Positions 46,338 to 56,280 of a DNA stretch of 60,072 bases are shown in pieces. The stretch is from Chloroflexi bacterium TSY. GTDB taxonomy: Bacteria; Chloroflexota; Anaerolineae; Caldilineales; Caldilineaceae. Position 1 is the first letter of the stretch; every line of letters starts with the position of its first letter. The DNA lies in NCBI GenBank assembly GCA_019217005.1, contig JAHBNG010000090.1, positions 1 to 60,072 on the forward strand, written 5' to 3'. The notes below the pieces were generated by a model. That model was not told the origin of the DNA. It made no database searches and was given only the letters and a program-made list of their open reading frames with translations. The position numbers and the translations under genes are program-made.

Positions 46338-46986
46338 ACGATTATGACGTCCGTTGTTATCTCACCTTCGAATGTGGTAACCTTCCCAGAAGGTGGCGGC
46401 CATTTCTGGGTTTACATGCAATATGTGCAGGGCCTACATCAACTGGGATGTGATGTTTATTGGCTAGAGCAATTCCACAGCAGCGGCGATTCAAGACGGG
46501 ATGACATGAGGCTCTCGACGTTCTTCGAACGGATGGTGCGTTATGAATTAGAGGGCAAGGCCATACTCTACACTGCGCCGGAAGCGCCCCCCAAAAACGG
46601 TGCACTATATGAGTATATAGGCGTTTCACAATCTGCAGTTGAAACGCTCTTTCAGCAAGCAGACCTCTTACTAAACTTCCACTATACCATTGACCCAGCG
46701 CTATTAGCCTGCTTCAAACGCACTGCGCTGGTTGACATCGATCCGGGTCTGCTCCAATTTTGGATGAGCGTTGGACAACTTGAGGTGCCTAAGCATGATG
46801 TATATTTCAGTATTGGAGAGACTGTAGGCGCGTCAACTGCGCTGTTTTCGGACTGTGGGTTGCCCTGGGTTCGCATTCGTCCGCCAGTCTGTCTGGCGTT
46901 GTGGCCGTATACGTACAATGCCAACTGCGAAGCGTTTACAACGGTCTCCGGCTGGTGGGGTGGTGACGGCAAAGGGGAATGGATAA

Positions 46987-48310
46987 GGCTAAACCAAAAA
47001 AATAATTATACGCGAACGAGAGAATGGAGAGGGGGAATAAGGACAAACCATTTTTCTAAACCAGGTAAACGTTGGAAGCGTTGTGCCAAACGGTCCATCT
47101 CTTTCTGAGTGAGTTTGACGCCGGTCTCATAAAGAGTGGAATTCAGGTGAACGAAGGGTTGTAGTTGGTTAAAGCGAAAAGAACGGGCAAAATTGAGAAC
47201 GGTCTCAAGAGAATCGAGAGAGAACCGTTCCAGTGTTTTCAAGATGGCGAAAAGAACCCAAGAGAATCCCGTTCCAGTGTTTTCAAGATGGGTTCGATGG
47301 GGTTGTATTTACTGTGATAAGGAGGGTAGCAGGCGAGCTGAATAGAGAGACGATAGTGCTCAACAAACTGAGTGAGACGATACATAAACTGAGTCCGACG
47401 GGTATGATTTTCGGGACCATTGTCCTGATTGATCACGAGGTCTTGACGTGAGGAAAGTGTTCACGTACGCTTTCCCAAAATCAATCAGGCAGTCGACAAT
47501 ACAGTCACTCGTCACTTTCGACTGAGTCAAGTAAAGAAAGAGTTCCTTGGTTGAAGGGAGGTAAATGCCAAAAGGAGTGACTTTCTCGGTCTTCTTATCT
47601 TGAAAGTCATGATCGAGCGCTTTGACAACCACTCGACTTATCCCTTCTCTCGAGAAACGGTCAAGTAAAATCGTCGCTTTGGCATCCCAAGAGGCGCAGA
47701 ACCGTCTCGTCTGCATCCGCTTCTTGATTGATCTGATGAATTCTATCAAAGATCGCATCGGTCTCTGGGATCTTTTTCACTGGTTGACTTTTTTTGACCC
47801 GGTTTGAGCCATAGCCTAACTCATTGAGCTTCAAGCGGATGGCCTCTTCGCCAGGCAATTCCTCATCTGTGTATCCTTTCTGCTCGATGAGCTGGGTACG
47901 CATTTCGGCGGCGGTTAGTCGAGTGTACAATTGGGGTCGAAAGGTGGGATCGGTCTGGCTGAATTGATCGGCGATTTCAACCATATCGGCCAGTAAAGTG
48001 GGGATATGGTCTTCGGCTTTTGCGACCACGTCGGTGGCTTTGGTCGACATAACAGAAGCCGCCTTCTAGTTCTTCCAGGGCTTTGGCTATCGTCGCCCGA
48101 TTCCAGCCCAACTCTCGTTCTGCTTTCGTCGGACTCCCTTCGCATATCGTTTTGACCGTTTGGGCCATGAAGTGCCTTCTTTCGTATCCACTTAACATGG
48201 CCTTCGTCTCTTTCAAGACTTCAACCATTTCTGGCGAGATTGTCATTTTTGCTCCTTTTGGAGAGCTAGTTTAACACCTTCTCGCGTATATTTTATTTTT
48301 TGGATTGGCC
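46987..48310 (-). mobile_element. ISAzo13-type insertion sequence
   Basis: Outer ends GGCTAAACCAAAAAAATAAT and, inverted, GGCCAATCCAAAAAATAAAA are related terminal inverted repeats, both running on to TATACGCG. The element is flanked by TAA on each side (46984-46986 and 48311-48313), a likely 3-base target duplication. It carries one transposase on the minus strand (47006-48246) with several frame breaks. Confidence 0.88.
47006..48246 (-). pseudogene. ISAzo13-family transposase, degenerate
   Basis: Pieces in order: MTISPEMVEVLKETKAMLSG with the helix-turn-helix ELGWNRATIAKALEEL; then AEDHIPTLLADMVEIADQFS, KGYTDEELPGEEAIRLKLNE and KKIPETDAIFDRIHQIN; then VVVKALDHDFQDKKTEKVTP, IVDCLIDF; then LVINQDNGPENHTRRTQF and YPPYHSKYNPIE. 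They occur in three frames, so at least three indels break the gene. Near 47228-47291 the sequence GTTCCAGTGTTTTCAAGATG occurs twice, 43 bases apart, where the catalytic NPIERCWG-type motif should continue, so this site is also altered. Order and motifs are those of the Rhodopirellula/ISAzo13 family. Confidence 0.85.
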
Positions 48311-48944
48311 TAACGGATGGACAAGAAATCTTCTATGAAAATAACAAGCGAGTTACCTTTTTGCAATTCGTGACCCTTCCAGGCCTGACCTCTCAAGTCC
48401 TTGAACTGGCGCTTTGTCTCGGTGATGGAGATGATGAAGCGGAACAAGACCAGGTTCAGGAGAACCGGCGGTGGCAGGGAACAGCCCCTTGCCCGCCTGA
48501 TGTGACCGATTATATAGGTGATGCAGAGGATCGAAGAACGCTAGAGAGGCATGGTTGGCGCATTCGCCATTCTCATACCGTTGCGAGCAGCCCAGAAATG
48601 TATCAGTCGTACATCCAGCAGTCACGAGGAGAATATAGCTGCGCCAAACCTTCCTGTATGCAGTTTCAGAACGCCTGGATAAGCGACCGCACACTATGCT
48701 ATTTAGCCAGTGGAAAGCCAGCGGTGGTTCAAAACACAGGGCCAAGTTCCTTCCTGCCTAATGGGGAAGGCTTGTTCCGTTTCTCAACCCTGGTGGAGGC
48801 AGCCAATGCTTTGGAGACGATCAATGCGAATTACAAACAACAATGCGAAGCGGCGCGAGAGCTTGCTAAAACTCATTTTGATGCCCAGCAAACCCTGCAA
48901 GGCATGGTAAACTTGGCGCTTAAATGACCGGGTGAGGATCACGT

Positions 48945-49961
48945 ATGGACTACGACGAGACAACTTGTCTGATGATCGAAACTTTGGCCGCGGGACTATC
49001 CGCACTACGTGGCCAAGCGGTCACCATTCACAAAATGCAGCGTGAATTATTCTCCGGCAGCTCAAGTTTTTCGACAGAGCTGCTGCGGGTGCTTGTGAAT
49101 GATGACGAATGGCTGGCGGTGTTTTTTAAGGATCTCAATCCCCACCATCAACTCGATATCGCGCAAAACATCCGTTGCAAGCCGGAACTAGACCGAAGTT
49201 ATCGTGAGTTGCAGATGTATCGGGAGATTCTGCCTCGATTGCAATTGGGCACTCCGGCGCTTTACGCCTTTCGCTGGGAGCCACACGCTGACCATTTTTG
49301 GCTCTTTATTGAAAATGCTGGCCCCAAGCGACTGAGCCGTTTGGGAGACTTTCAGCTTTGGGTCGCGGCAGCGCGGTGGGCAGCCCGGTTTCACGCTGCT
49401 GTGCGCAATCTCCCGGTTGAAAAGACCGATTTTCTAATCTATTATGACCAGGCTCACTATCACTCTTGCGCAAAGCACCTGGAGCAAAACCTCGCAAAAT
49501 TCGATGTCGAACAGCAACAGGTTATCCACCACGCGCTTGATGCTTATCAGGACATCTTCGATGACCTGGTTGCGTTGCCAAGGCATCTCATCCACGGGGA
49601 GTTCTTTGGTAAGAATGTAATGATCCGTCCGGGAAATCCAGATGAGCCGGTCGCCGTGATCGATTGGGAAACGGCCACGATTGGCCCTGGCTACGTCGAT
49701 CTGGTGAGCATCAGCGCTGGCCGGTGGACCATCGAGCAAAGGCAGACCATGTGGCGGGCCTACTTTGATCAGTATCAAGCGGAGACAGGGCTACAATTGA
49801 ATTGGGAGCACTTTTGCCATGAACTTGGTCAGGTGGCCTTGTATCGAGCTTTGGCCTGGCTCGGTTGGTGGTCAAATGGGGATGCTGCTCACATTGTCCG
49901 GTGGATGGCAGAGTTGGACAAGGTAACGACTACTATTTTTCAGGCAACTCATAGCAAGTGA
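48945..49961 (+). CDS. APH-family phosphotransferase, copy 4, with HGE catalytic motif
   Basis: 338 residues. The catalytic loop reads RHLIHGEFFGKNVMI: the usual catalytic Asp is Glu. The metal motif AVIDWETATIGPGYVDL is intact. The N-lobe (SFSTELLRVLVNDDEWLAVF) is more divergent than in copies 1-2. The Glu form may be inactive or altered in mechanism. It starts 17 bases after the interrupted glycosyltransferase gene and closes the plus-strand cluster, converging with the subtilase gene. Confidence 0.85.
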   Translation: MDYDETTCLMIETLAAGLSALRGQAVTIHKMQRELFSGSSSFSTELLRVLVNDDEWLAVFFKDLNPHHQLDIAQNIRCKPELDRSYRELQMYREILPRLQLGTPALYAFRWEPHADHFWLFIENAGPKRLSRLGDFQLWVAAARWAARFHAAVRNLPVEKTDFLIYYDQAHYHSCAKHLEQNLAKFDVEQQQVIHHALDAYQDIFDDLVALPRHLIHGEFFGKNVMIRPGNPDEPVAVIDWETATIGPGYVDLVSISAGRWTIEQRQTMWRAYFDQYQAETGLQLNWEHFCHELGQVALYRALAWLGWWSNGDAAHIVRWMAELDKVTTTIFQATHSK

Positions 49962-50021
49962 CGACAGTTTATGTGATTTCTGAATTGTTGACTGAAGATC
50001 ATATTTTTACCGATAAATCGT

Positions 50022-52376
50022 TTAACGTCGTAAGACGGGTAAAAAGATCTGGTACGATTGTTGTACCGCACGAATTTGAAGAGCAATCTGTATACCATCA
50101 GAAGTGGTATAGTTTTTAACAATGACGCTTCTTCCCTTGGTCAAGTTGCCACTTAGCACTGTATCAACGGTCACAACATAATCGGTTCCTCCAATGATCC
50201 AAATACCTTCGTTACCTGTACTGGGCACGGCATTGATCTGACCTTGTCTCTGGGTTACCTTGAGCGGCTGCATTGAGACAAAGGCTGCGGTGATCGTCGC
50301 CGAGGGCACTGGCGTAGCCGTCTCTGTTTCCGACGGCGATGGATGTGGTACAGGGGTTGCCGTTACGCTAGGCACAGGGGTTGAGGATGCTGTTGTATCG
50401 GGTGTGACGGTCGTTGTTGGCACAGGTGTGGCGGTGGTAATAGATGTGTTGGTGATTGTGTCCGTTACGCTGGGAGTCACGCTGACTGTTACTTCTGGTG
50501 TGAGGGTCGTTGTTAGCACAGCTGTAGCAGTGGTAACAGGTGTGTTGGTTATTGTGTCTGTTACACTGGGAGCAATGCTGACCGTTACTTCTGGTGTGAG
50601 GGTCGTTGTTGGCACAGGTGTAGCGGTGGTAACAGGTGTGTTGGTTATTGTGTCCGTTATGCTGGGAGTCACGCTGACTGTTACTTCTGGTGTGAGGGTC
50701 GTTGTTGGCACAGGTGTAGCGGTGGTAACAGGTGTGTTGGTTATTGTGTCCGTTATGCTGGGAGTCACGCTGACTGTTACTTCTGGTGTGAGGGTCGTTG
50801 TCATGGTAGGTGAAACTGTGATGGTTATGGTTGGGATACTGGTAGGTGAGGGCATCGGTGTGCCATTTGCACATCTCTTAGTGCGAATACGCACGGCTGT
50901 ATAGGGTTGGGCATTAGTCGACTCCTCTGCATGGTAGTCCACGCGCACGCAGGCGCCCACAACCAACGGGCCTCGACCTCTATACAATTCGGTCGTCGTA
51001 TCGACCAGATACCCTCTTCCTGCAATCACCCAAGTTCCTGTAAGGCTACTGCTAGGAAGAATTTCAATTTGGCCAAATGTCTCGCTGATAACCGTACCCG
51101 GATCGGTTGGTGCCTGGCAGTTCCCCGCGTCATCGCAGAGTGCTTGCAGGCTGGCCGCGACAGCGATTCTACCTACCCCTAATGCTCCTGCAAATCCTGG
51201 GTTGAGTGACTCTATTGAGACGGCTGTGTTACGAATGTGTTGTGCAACATTGCGCGCCGGGGTGTTTGGCGCAACGCCAAGAATAAGCGCAGCCTGACCG
51301 CTGACAAATGGCACGGCCATGGATGTGCTGCTCCACCAGGCATGACCATCGGGCGGGAATATGCTATAGATACTTGAACCTGGCGCAGCTATATCGATCC
51401 AGTGGCCAAAGTTGGCAAAGGTTGACTTTGTGTTGTTGGCATCGGTGGCGGTGACTCCGAACACTCCTTCTTCTGCTGCGGGGTACTGTTTGTTATTGCC
51501 ATTTAGGTTCCCTGCAGCGCCAATGATCAGTACATCATACCGATCTTCCATATCATCAAGTACGTCCTCCATCAGTTCTGACTGTTGGCTCGTGCCCAGG
51601 CTGAGGTTGATGATATGGGCACCGTTTTGGGCCGCATAGCGTAGCGCTTCGGCAAGCACAAAGACGTTGCCACGCCCGTCAGCGTCTAGCACGCGTAGCG
51701 GCATGATCTGCGCTTCGGGTGCAACCAGATGAACAATCCCCGCAACGTGGGTACCGTGTCCCCATGCCTCATCGATCAGTCCATCACCATCGTCATCCAG
51801 GTTGTTGATTTCATCCTCAGGAACTGGGTCATCGTCGACAAAATCATAACGGCTTGTGGTCAGATGAGCGGCCAGGGTTGGATGGTTGAGTTGTAGACCC
51901 GTATCCAGAACAGCGACGACGACGCCATTGCCGCGGTTGAGCAAATGGGCATCGGCCAGCCCCAACAAGGCAGTGGCATATTGACCCATCAGCGGGGCTA
52001 CGTCTGGTCCACCCCAATCCCAAGAGCCACGTCCATCACCTTCTGGAGCCTCGGTCAGGTGGTTGGGTTCTGCATAGAGGAAACGCAAATCGTCTTGCAT
52101 TTGGTCGGCAATGGTTATGGCATTACTACCGGACGGTGTTTGCAATCGATAGATACCTTGGCTTCCTAATAAGATTTCCAACGTGCTGGTACCGTATTCA
52201 CGATTGATAACATCGATGCTTGTAGCCCTGGCCGGATTTAACTTAACGACAACTTCTGTAGATTTAGATTTGCCTGAGGTTTTTCCAGCCCAACCAATAT
52301 GCGCGCTAGACGGAAATAATCCCACCAAGAGGCCCGCGATTAATATTAATTTGAGGTAAATCCATTGATATTTCAT
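50022..52376 (-). CDS. Secreted S8 subtilisin-like protease with Thr/Pro repeats
   Basis: 784 residues. Signal peptide at 1-30 (YLKLILIAGLLVGLFPSS), a propeptide-like region, and a peptidase S8 domain with Asp158 (AVLDTGLQ), His207 (GHGTHVAG), oxyanion Asn290 (GAAGN) and Ser352 (STSMAVPFVSG). A DUF5666-like module follows (GQIEILPSSSLTGTWVIAGR), then four 32-residue Thr/Pro/Val repeats (VTVSVTPSITDTITNTPV), a second DUF5666-like module (GIWIIGGTDYVVTVDTV) and the tail YQIFLPVLRR, a Chloroflexota-style C-terminus. The ATG overlaps the stop of the CHAT gene (ATGA), so the two are translated together. Substrate: probably extracellular protein. Confidence 0.93.
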   Translation of the reverse strand: MKYQWIYLKLILIAGLLVGLFPSSAHIGWAGKTSGKSKSTEVVVKLNPARATSIDVINREYGTSTLEILLGSQGIYRLQTPSGSNAITIADQMQDDLRFLYAEPNHLTEAPEGDGRGSWDWGGPDVAPLMGQYATALLGLADAHLLNRGNGVVVAVLDTGLQLNHPTLAAHLTTSRYDFVDDDPVPEDEINNLDDDGDGLIDEAWGHGTHVAGIVHLVAPEAQIMPLRVLDADGRGNVFVLAEALRYAAQNGAHIINLSLGTSQQSELMEDVLDDMEDRYDVLIIGAAGNLNGNNKQYPAAEEGVFGVTATDANNTKSTFANFGHWIDIAAPGSSIYSIFPPDGHAWWSSTSMAVPFVSGQAALILGVAPNTPARNVAQHIRNTAVSIESLNPGFAGALGVGRIAVAASLQALCDDAGNCQAPTDPGTVISETFGQIEILPSSSLTGTWVIAGRGYLVDTTTELYRGRGPLVVGACVRVDYHAEESTNAQPYTAVRIRTKRCANGTPMPSPTSIPTITITVSPTMTTTLTPEVTVSVTPSITDTITNTPVTTATPVPTTTLTPEVTVSVTPSITDTITNTPVTTATPVPTTTLTPEVTVSIAPSVTDTITNTPVTTATAVLTTTLTPEVTVSVTPSVTDTITNTSITTATPVPTTTVTPDTTASSTPVPSVTATPVPHPSPSETETATPVPSATITAAFVSMQPLKVTQRQGQINAVPSTGNEGIWIIGGTDYVVTVDTVLSGNLTKGRSVIVKNYTTSDGIQIALQIRAVQQSYQIFLPVLRR
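50401..50800. repeat. 96-bp tandem repeat in the subtilase gene
   Basis: Four units of 96 bases (50401-50496, 50497-50592, 50593-50688, 50689-50784) and a partial fifth unit. Units 3 and 4 are identical, so duplication is recent; units 1-2 differ slightly. They encode the 32-residue Thr/Pro-rich linker repeats. Confidence 0.92.
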
Positions 52377-55373
52377 TGTAGTCCGATGCGTCGATCTTCT
52401 CTCACGTTCGCAGGGTTCACTTCAGACAGATTCAATTGAGGCGCAGCAAAACCATTCCCAAATACAACAAAAGGTGCCCAGTAGTACGGATGAGGATAGA
52501 TCTCCATGAGTGAAAGCTGGGCTTCACGCAGTGCCATGGCAGGCGATTCCCCCTGAGCCATCCGTTCATACCATTCTGCCATGAGGACGGCACCCACATC
52601 ATCTTGGACAAGCCACTGGCTGACGACTAGCGTTGTTGCCCCTGCCCCCAGAAAGGCACGAGCCAAGCCGAGCAACTCATCGCCGCCGAGTATATGACTA
52701 CGCCCCGATTTACAAGCACTGAGTGTTACCAGTGCGCCGCTCAGGTCATGGCGGGCTGCATCAGCCGCAGTCAGCCAGCCAGCCATCAGCCAACTTTAAT
52801 GCCGAAAAGAGGGGATTGTCAGCGCGAAATAGTCCATGGCAGGCAAGATGTAGCAGCCGAGATGATGCAGCCTGTGAGGCGAAAACGTCCATCGTGGCCT
52901 GTTCGTTGAGATAGACGGTCACGTCTCCTACTTGCTGCGCAACAATCGCGACTTCTTCTTCGACAGCTGGTATATCAGCTTCAGCCACACCCATGATCAA
53001 TGCTTGTCCAGTTTGGCGTAGGGATCGACGCAAACAAATGGCCAAGACTGTTGCGCTGGGCGCGAAAGAGAGAACATAACGCGCTAGCAGATGTTGCTGG
53101 CCATCGTAGAGCGCATGAAAGGGAACATGGTGCAACAGGCCATGAGGTACAATGATGAGCTTGGGCACGGAGCGGACTGATGGATGAAGTGAAATCGCTT
53201 GCATGGAAACCAGCGGCTCCAACAGCTCACAGTAGAGCGCATTGAGGATCTGTAGCGTCGTTCGTTCTAGGTGTACCATGTGGCGGTTCACTAGCGCGTC
53301 TCCTGCTCGAAAAACCTCTAACTGGGTGTTGAATTTATTCAGCAATTGCTCGATGGCTTCCGTTGATGATATCCAACGCCGCATATGGATACTGTTGCAC
53401 CCAACAACAAAGGCGATGATTTCATCTTCTAGAATGTAATATGACAAAATCTGGGTATCAGGCGACAATTGAGCTTGAATTTCTACCAGTGACAATGGCG
53501 TTGCAAACGAGGTAGATGTAGGTTCATGAAGCGGTACTTGTATAGTTAACTGCTTAATTATCTGCTCGATGTATACGGCACGCGTCTGCAGTTCCGAAAA
53601 GCGTAGGTTGCGGTCCCCACTGGGTAGAGTCCCTGATTCGCGTGCCATACGGTCGCTGCCATCATCTAGCATATCATTGTAAATGGCGTTCAGATCGGCC
53701 TGCAGTTGGTGCAGTCTTTCGCCAATTTCCCGGGGCAATTCGCTGCTTGATTCTATCGACAGCGCACCTGAGATACGATCGAGCAGGGTGCGGGCACGGG
53801 CGCGCTCTGTTACATCAAAAGCTCGTTGTATATTTTCCTCATCATTGCGCGCGATATAGATGGATAGCAGCGCATCGTATGCTGCAATTTTGTCGCGCAA
53901 AAAGGACGTACGCATGGTCTCTCGTGCCAATGTATTGCGAAGCGCTTCTATCTCTTTCACGGCGTTTGTGAGCAATCTTTCGGCTTCTGCTCTTTGATTT
54001 TGAGTCAGCCTCAATCTACCTAAACGTTGCTCTACTCGATAGCGAAGATGGGGTAGGTTCAGCTTTTGAGAGATCGTTGCGGCAGCTTGAAGGTGAGTTT
54101 CAACCAGGGCTGTGGTATCCGCCTGTAGATCAGCTAGCTGCAGATGGGCAAAAAATTGTTGTACAGGCCAATCTCCTTGCGATGCCAGTTCCAATGCATG
54201 GTTCGCCACAGTGACAGCCACCTCCTGTTGACCCCGGTGTGCAATCACAGCGGATTCTTCTGTCATAACACCAGCACGCAGCGGTGCATTGCCCACTTTG
54301 GCAAATAACGCGGCCGCCTTTGTCAATGCAGACTGCGCTTCATCCAATTGCCCCATCATCTGCCGCGTGGCGCCCATGCCCCAAAGCGCCCAAGCTTGTT
54401 CATAGACCATGCCAGCCGCACCTAATATTGCTTCAACTTCGCAAAATGCTGCGAGTGCCTCATCGTAGAGGTTTAGCGCAAGATAGGTATCGGCCATCTG
54501 CCTCAGATTGATCTGCTGATCTACTTTGGTATCTTGACCTTTTAAGAGCGTTTGGGAGCGTTCATAGGCCATGAGAGAAGCTGTATAATTGCCCAAGAGG
54601 AGATACACCTCGCCCAGGTTGCTCTGGGTATGTGCCTGTGGCAGGTGCAATCCAGCATTCTCTTGAATGTGTGCCAGGCTCTGAAAAACGTGTAACGCTT
54701 CGCTTGCTCGACCTAGATAGAGCAGCGCAAGTCCTCGATTGTTGCTGACCATTGCGATCCGTTCAGGCATGTCGAGTACCCGATACTGTCTTTCAGCGTT
54801 ATCTAAGGCTGAAAGCGCCTCTTGATAGCGCCCGCTATAGATGAAACACATGCCGCGTTGAGCATGGGCCAAGGCGATTATCAATTGTATCTCTAGGGGG
54901 TCGTATTTCCCTTCCTCAGAGCGGAGGATCTCGGCGCGATTGAGCATGGACTGCCCAACATCAAGCGCGTCTTGAAAACGGCCTTGTTCTCCCAGAACGC
55001 GCATCAAGCCAGCGTTGGTGCGAATGGACTCTAGCACCATACCCAAATCTGTGTAAAGCGCCCGGGCGTGCACGATTAACTCATTTGCGGTTGCAAAGTC
55101 GCCATTGATGGCATGGCTTTGAGCCTCTAGATAGAGTGCGCGAGGGACAAGCGTTGGGATACGGATGTGTGTTGCGGCTTGTCGACAGCACACGGCTAGC
55201 TGTCTAGCCTGCCCAGGGTTGCGCCGTGCTAGTTTTTCCGTCTCATCGAGCAGACTATCAATGCCGAGCTCATCTAGCAATTCGGCCTTTTGGAGTACAT
55301 CTATTTGCTCCTCGAATGTCTGTAAGGCAAGCAGTTCATCGAGCCACACAGCGTTGATAAAGGAATCTGTCAT
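52373..55373 (-). CDS. TPR-CHAT protein, frame broken at an AGCC repeat
   Basis: About 998 residues when repaired. Helical TPR-type repeats span about 60-480 (ALSALDNAERQYRVLDMPER, SLMAYERSQTLLKGQDTKVD, LNLYDEALAAFCEVEAILGA), followed by a CHAT caspase-like domain. Its His lies in HLACHGLFRADNP (His846) and its Cys in LVTLSACKSG (about 886). The frame is lost between them at three tandem AGCC units (52773-52784). With two units the protein reads LADGWLTAADAAR; as sequenced, it stops at LADGWLADCG. CHAT proteins are proteases or regulators of other proteases. It overlaps the subtilase by 4 bases and follows the sigma/anti-sigma genes. Confidence 0.9.
52773..52784. repeat. Tetranucleotide tandem repeat (AGCC)3 inside the CHAT gene
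   Basis: Three AGCC units (GGCT on the coding strand) lie between the codons for the catalytic His and Cys of the CHAT domain and coincide with the frame break. One unit less, or two more, restores the frame. Confidence 0.8.
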
Positions 55374-55620
55374 AGAGTACGTTTACTTTGGTAACTCAAG
55401 TTGCTACCTCCTATCTCTACCTTCAGTGCAGATTCGTAAAATTGAGCTCTCACCTCGAGATAGAGAGCAACTTAGATTAGGAGTCGTAAAATTCAAGCAA
55501 ATAAATAAATATGGATGAATCGATTCGTTTATATACCGCACGAGCTTATAAATTTAAAATCAATTTGAGCCGTTTTAGTCGAGTAGAGACGACAAATTAA
55601 TTTTAAATCTGTGGCCGTGC
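55374..55620. other. Gap before the CHAT gene
   Basis: About 250 bases, AT-rich. CGTAAAATT occurs twice (near 55433 and 55486), which could be a pair of binding sites, but nothing further supports this. Confidence 0.3.
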
Positions 55621-56280
55621 TCAGTATATGTCTGATATTTCAAGTATGATTTGAAATGTATCCCCTACGAATTTCATTTGATAGTCGTGCTGTGCAACAG
55701 ACTCAAAGGCAAATTCGCCCAGAGAATTCGCGGTAGTACTCGTGATGACCTCCTCATCTAGCATCAGTTCTATACGTACGTGTTCGAGAGGGAACGTTTC
55801 TAGCGGTAGAAGCTGACCATTAATGCCGACTTTCTGCTGATCATGAGGTCTATGAACATTGATCACAATATCGGCAACTTCTGCGCGAAAGGTGAGTAGT
55901 CGGGTATCGGCTGTTTGTGCAGTACGTGCACCGGCGGAGGCCACCGTTGCACCGCTATCGAAGGTCAAGGAAGCGATCAGTTGGCGTAGTACGCTAGGTT
56001 GTGCATTACGAGTCGATTGAGATATAGAGCGATGTTGGGCATATTGAGCAAATTGATTTCGTAAATTGCTGCGCACGCGAGTGGGCGGCACCTCATGATT
56101 CAGTTCGCCGCGCAAGCGCACAAACGCTTGAAGCCAAAGAACCTCAGCCTGGATAGCCTCCTCATTGCCTGAAAGAAGAGAGGCCACCTTTGTTTCTACC
56201 TTTGCAATCTCTTGTGGAGAGAGACGTCCATCGATCCAATCGAGCAGTTCTTCAAACGTGGGTCTGACGTTGTCGGTCAT
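55621..56280 (-). CDS. Putative anti-sigma / regulatory protein
   Basis: About 219 residues from the ATG at 56280 (AAGGTG 8 bases upstream). FEELLDWIDGRLSPQEIAKV is typical of the N-terminal segment of zf-HC2-like anti-sigma proteins, but the zinc ligands (HxxxC-x2-C) are missing. There is no transmembrane helix. The C-terminal half (EVADIVINVHRPHDQQKVGI, ITSTTANSLGEFAFESVAQH) looks like a carboxypeptidase-regulatory/immunoglobulin-like fold. It lies 366 bases after the ECF sigma gene and 248 bases before the TPR-CHAT gene on the same strand, so it may link the sigma factor and the CHAT/protease pair (inference). Confidence 0.65.
   Translation of the reverse strand: MTDNVRPTFEELLDWIDGRLSPQEIAKVETKVASLLSGNEEAIQAEVLWLQAFVRLRGELNHEVPPTRVRSNLRNQFAQYAQHRSISQSTRNAQPSVLRQLIASLTFDSGATVASAGARTAQTADTRLLTFRAEVADIVINVHRPHDQQKVGINGQLLPLETFPLEHVRIELMLDEEVITSTTANSLGEFAFESVAQHDYQMKFVGDTFQIILEISDIY

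Larger units (their letters stand above)
46344..48927 (+). pseudogene. Glycosyltransferase-like gene split by an ISAzo13-type element
   Basis: The first part (46344-46986) encodes VVISPSNVVTFPEGGGHFWV, a start common in CgeB-type and GT4-like glycosyltransferases, up to GDGKGEW. The second part (from about 48311 to 48927) continues with TDGQEIFYENNKRVTFLQFV and ends with the nucleotide-sugar-binding stretch YLASGKPAVVQNTGPSSFLP then EGLFRFSTLVEAANALETIN. If 46987-48310 and one TAA are removed, the frame joins perfectly (EW-ITDGQE). Repaired length is about 420 residues. It follows the deacetylase by 6 bases and is followed 17 bases later by kinase copy 4. Confidence 0.9.

Noticed and set aside
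50401..50800. CRISPR array
   Set aside because: The repeats are direct, 96 bp, without spacers, and encode protein repeats in frame.
50260..50904. 214-codon plus-strand open frame with periodic Val/Gly repeats
   Set aside because: It is the antisense image of the Thr/Pro repeats of the subtilase; periodic DNA keeps both strands open.
52373..55373. TPR-CHAT as part of a CRISPR-linked protease (Craspase) system
   Set aside because: No CRISPR array or Cas effector is in the window; domain similarity alone does not support it.
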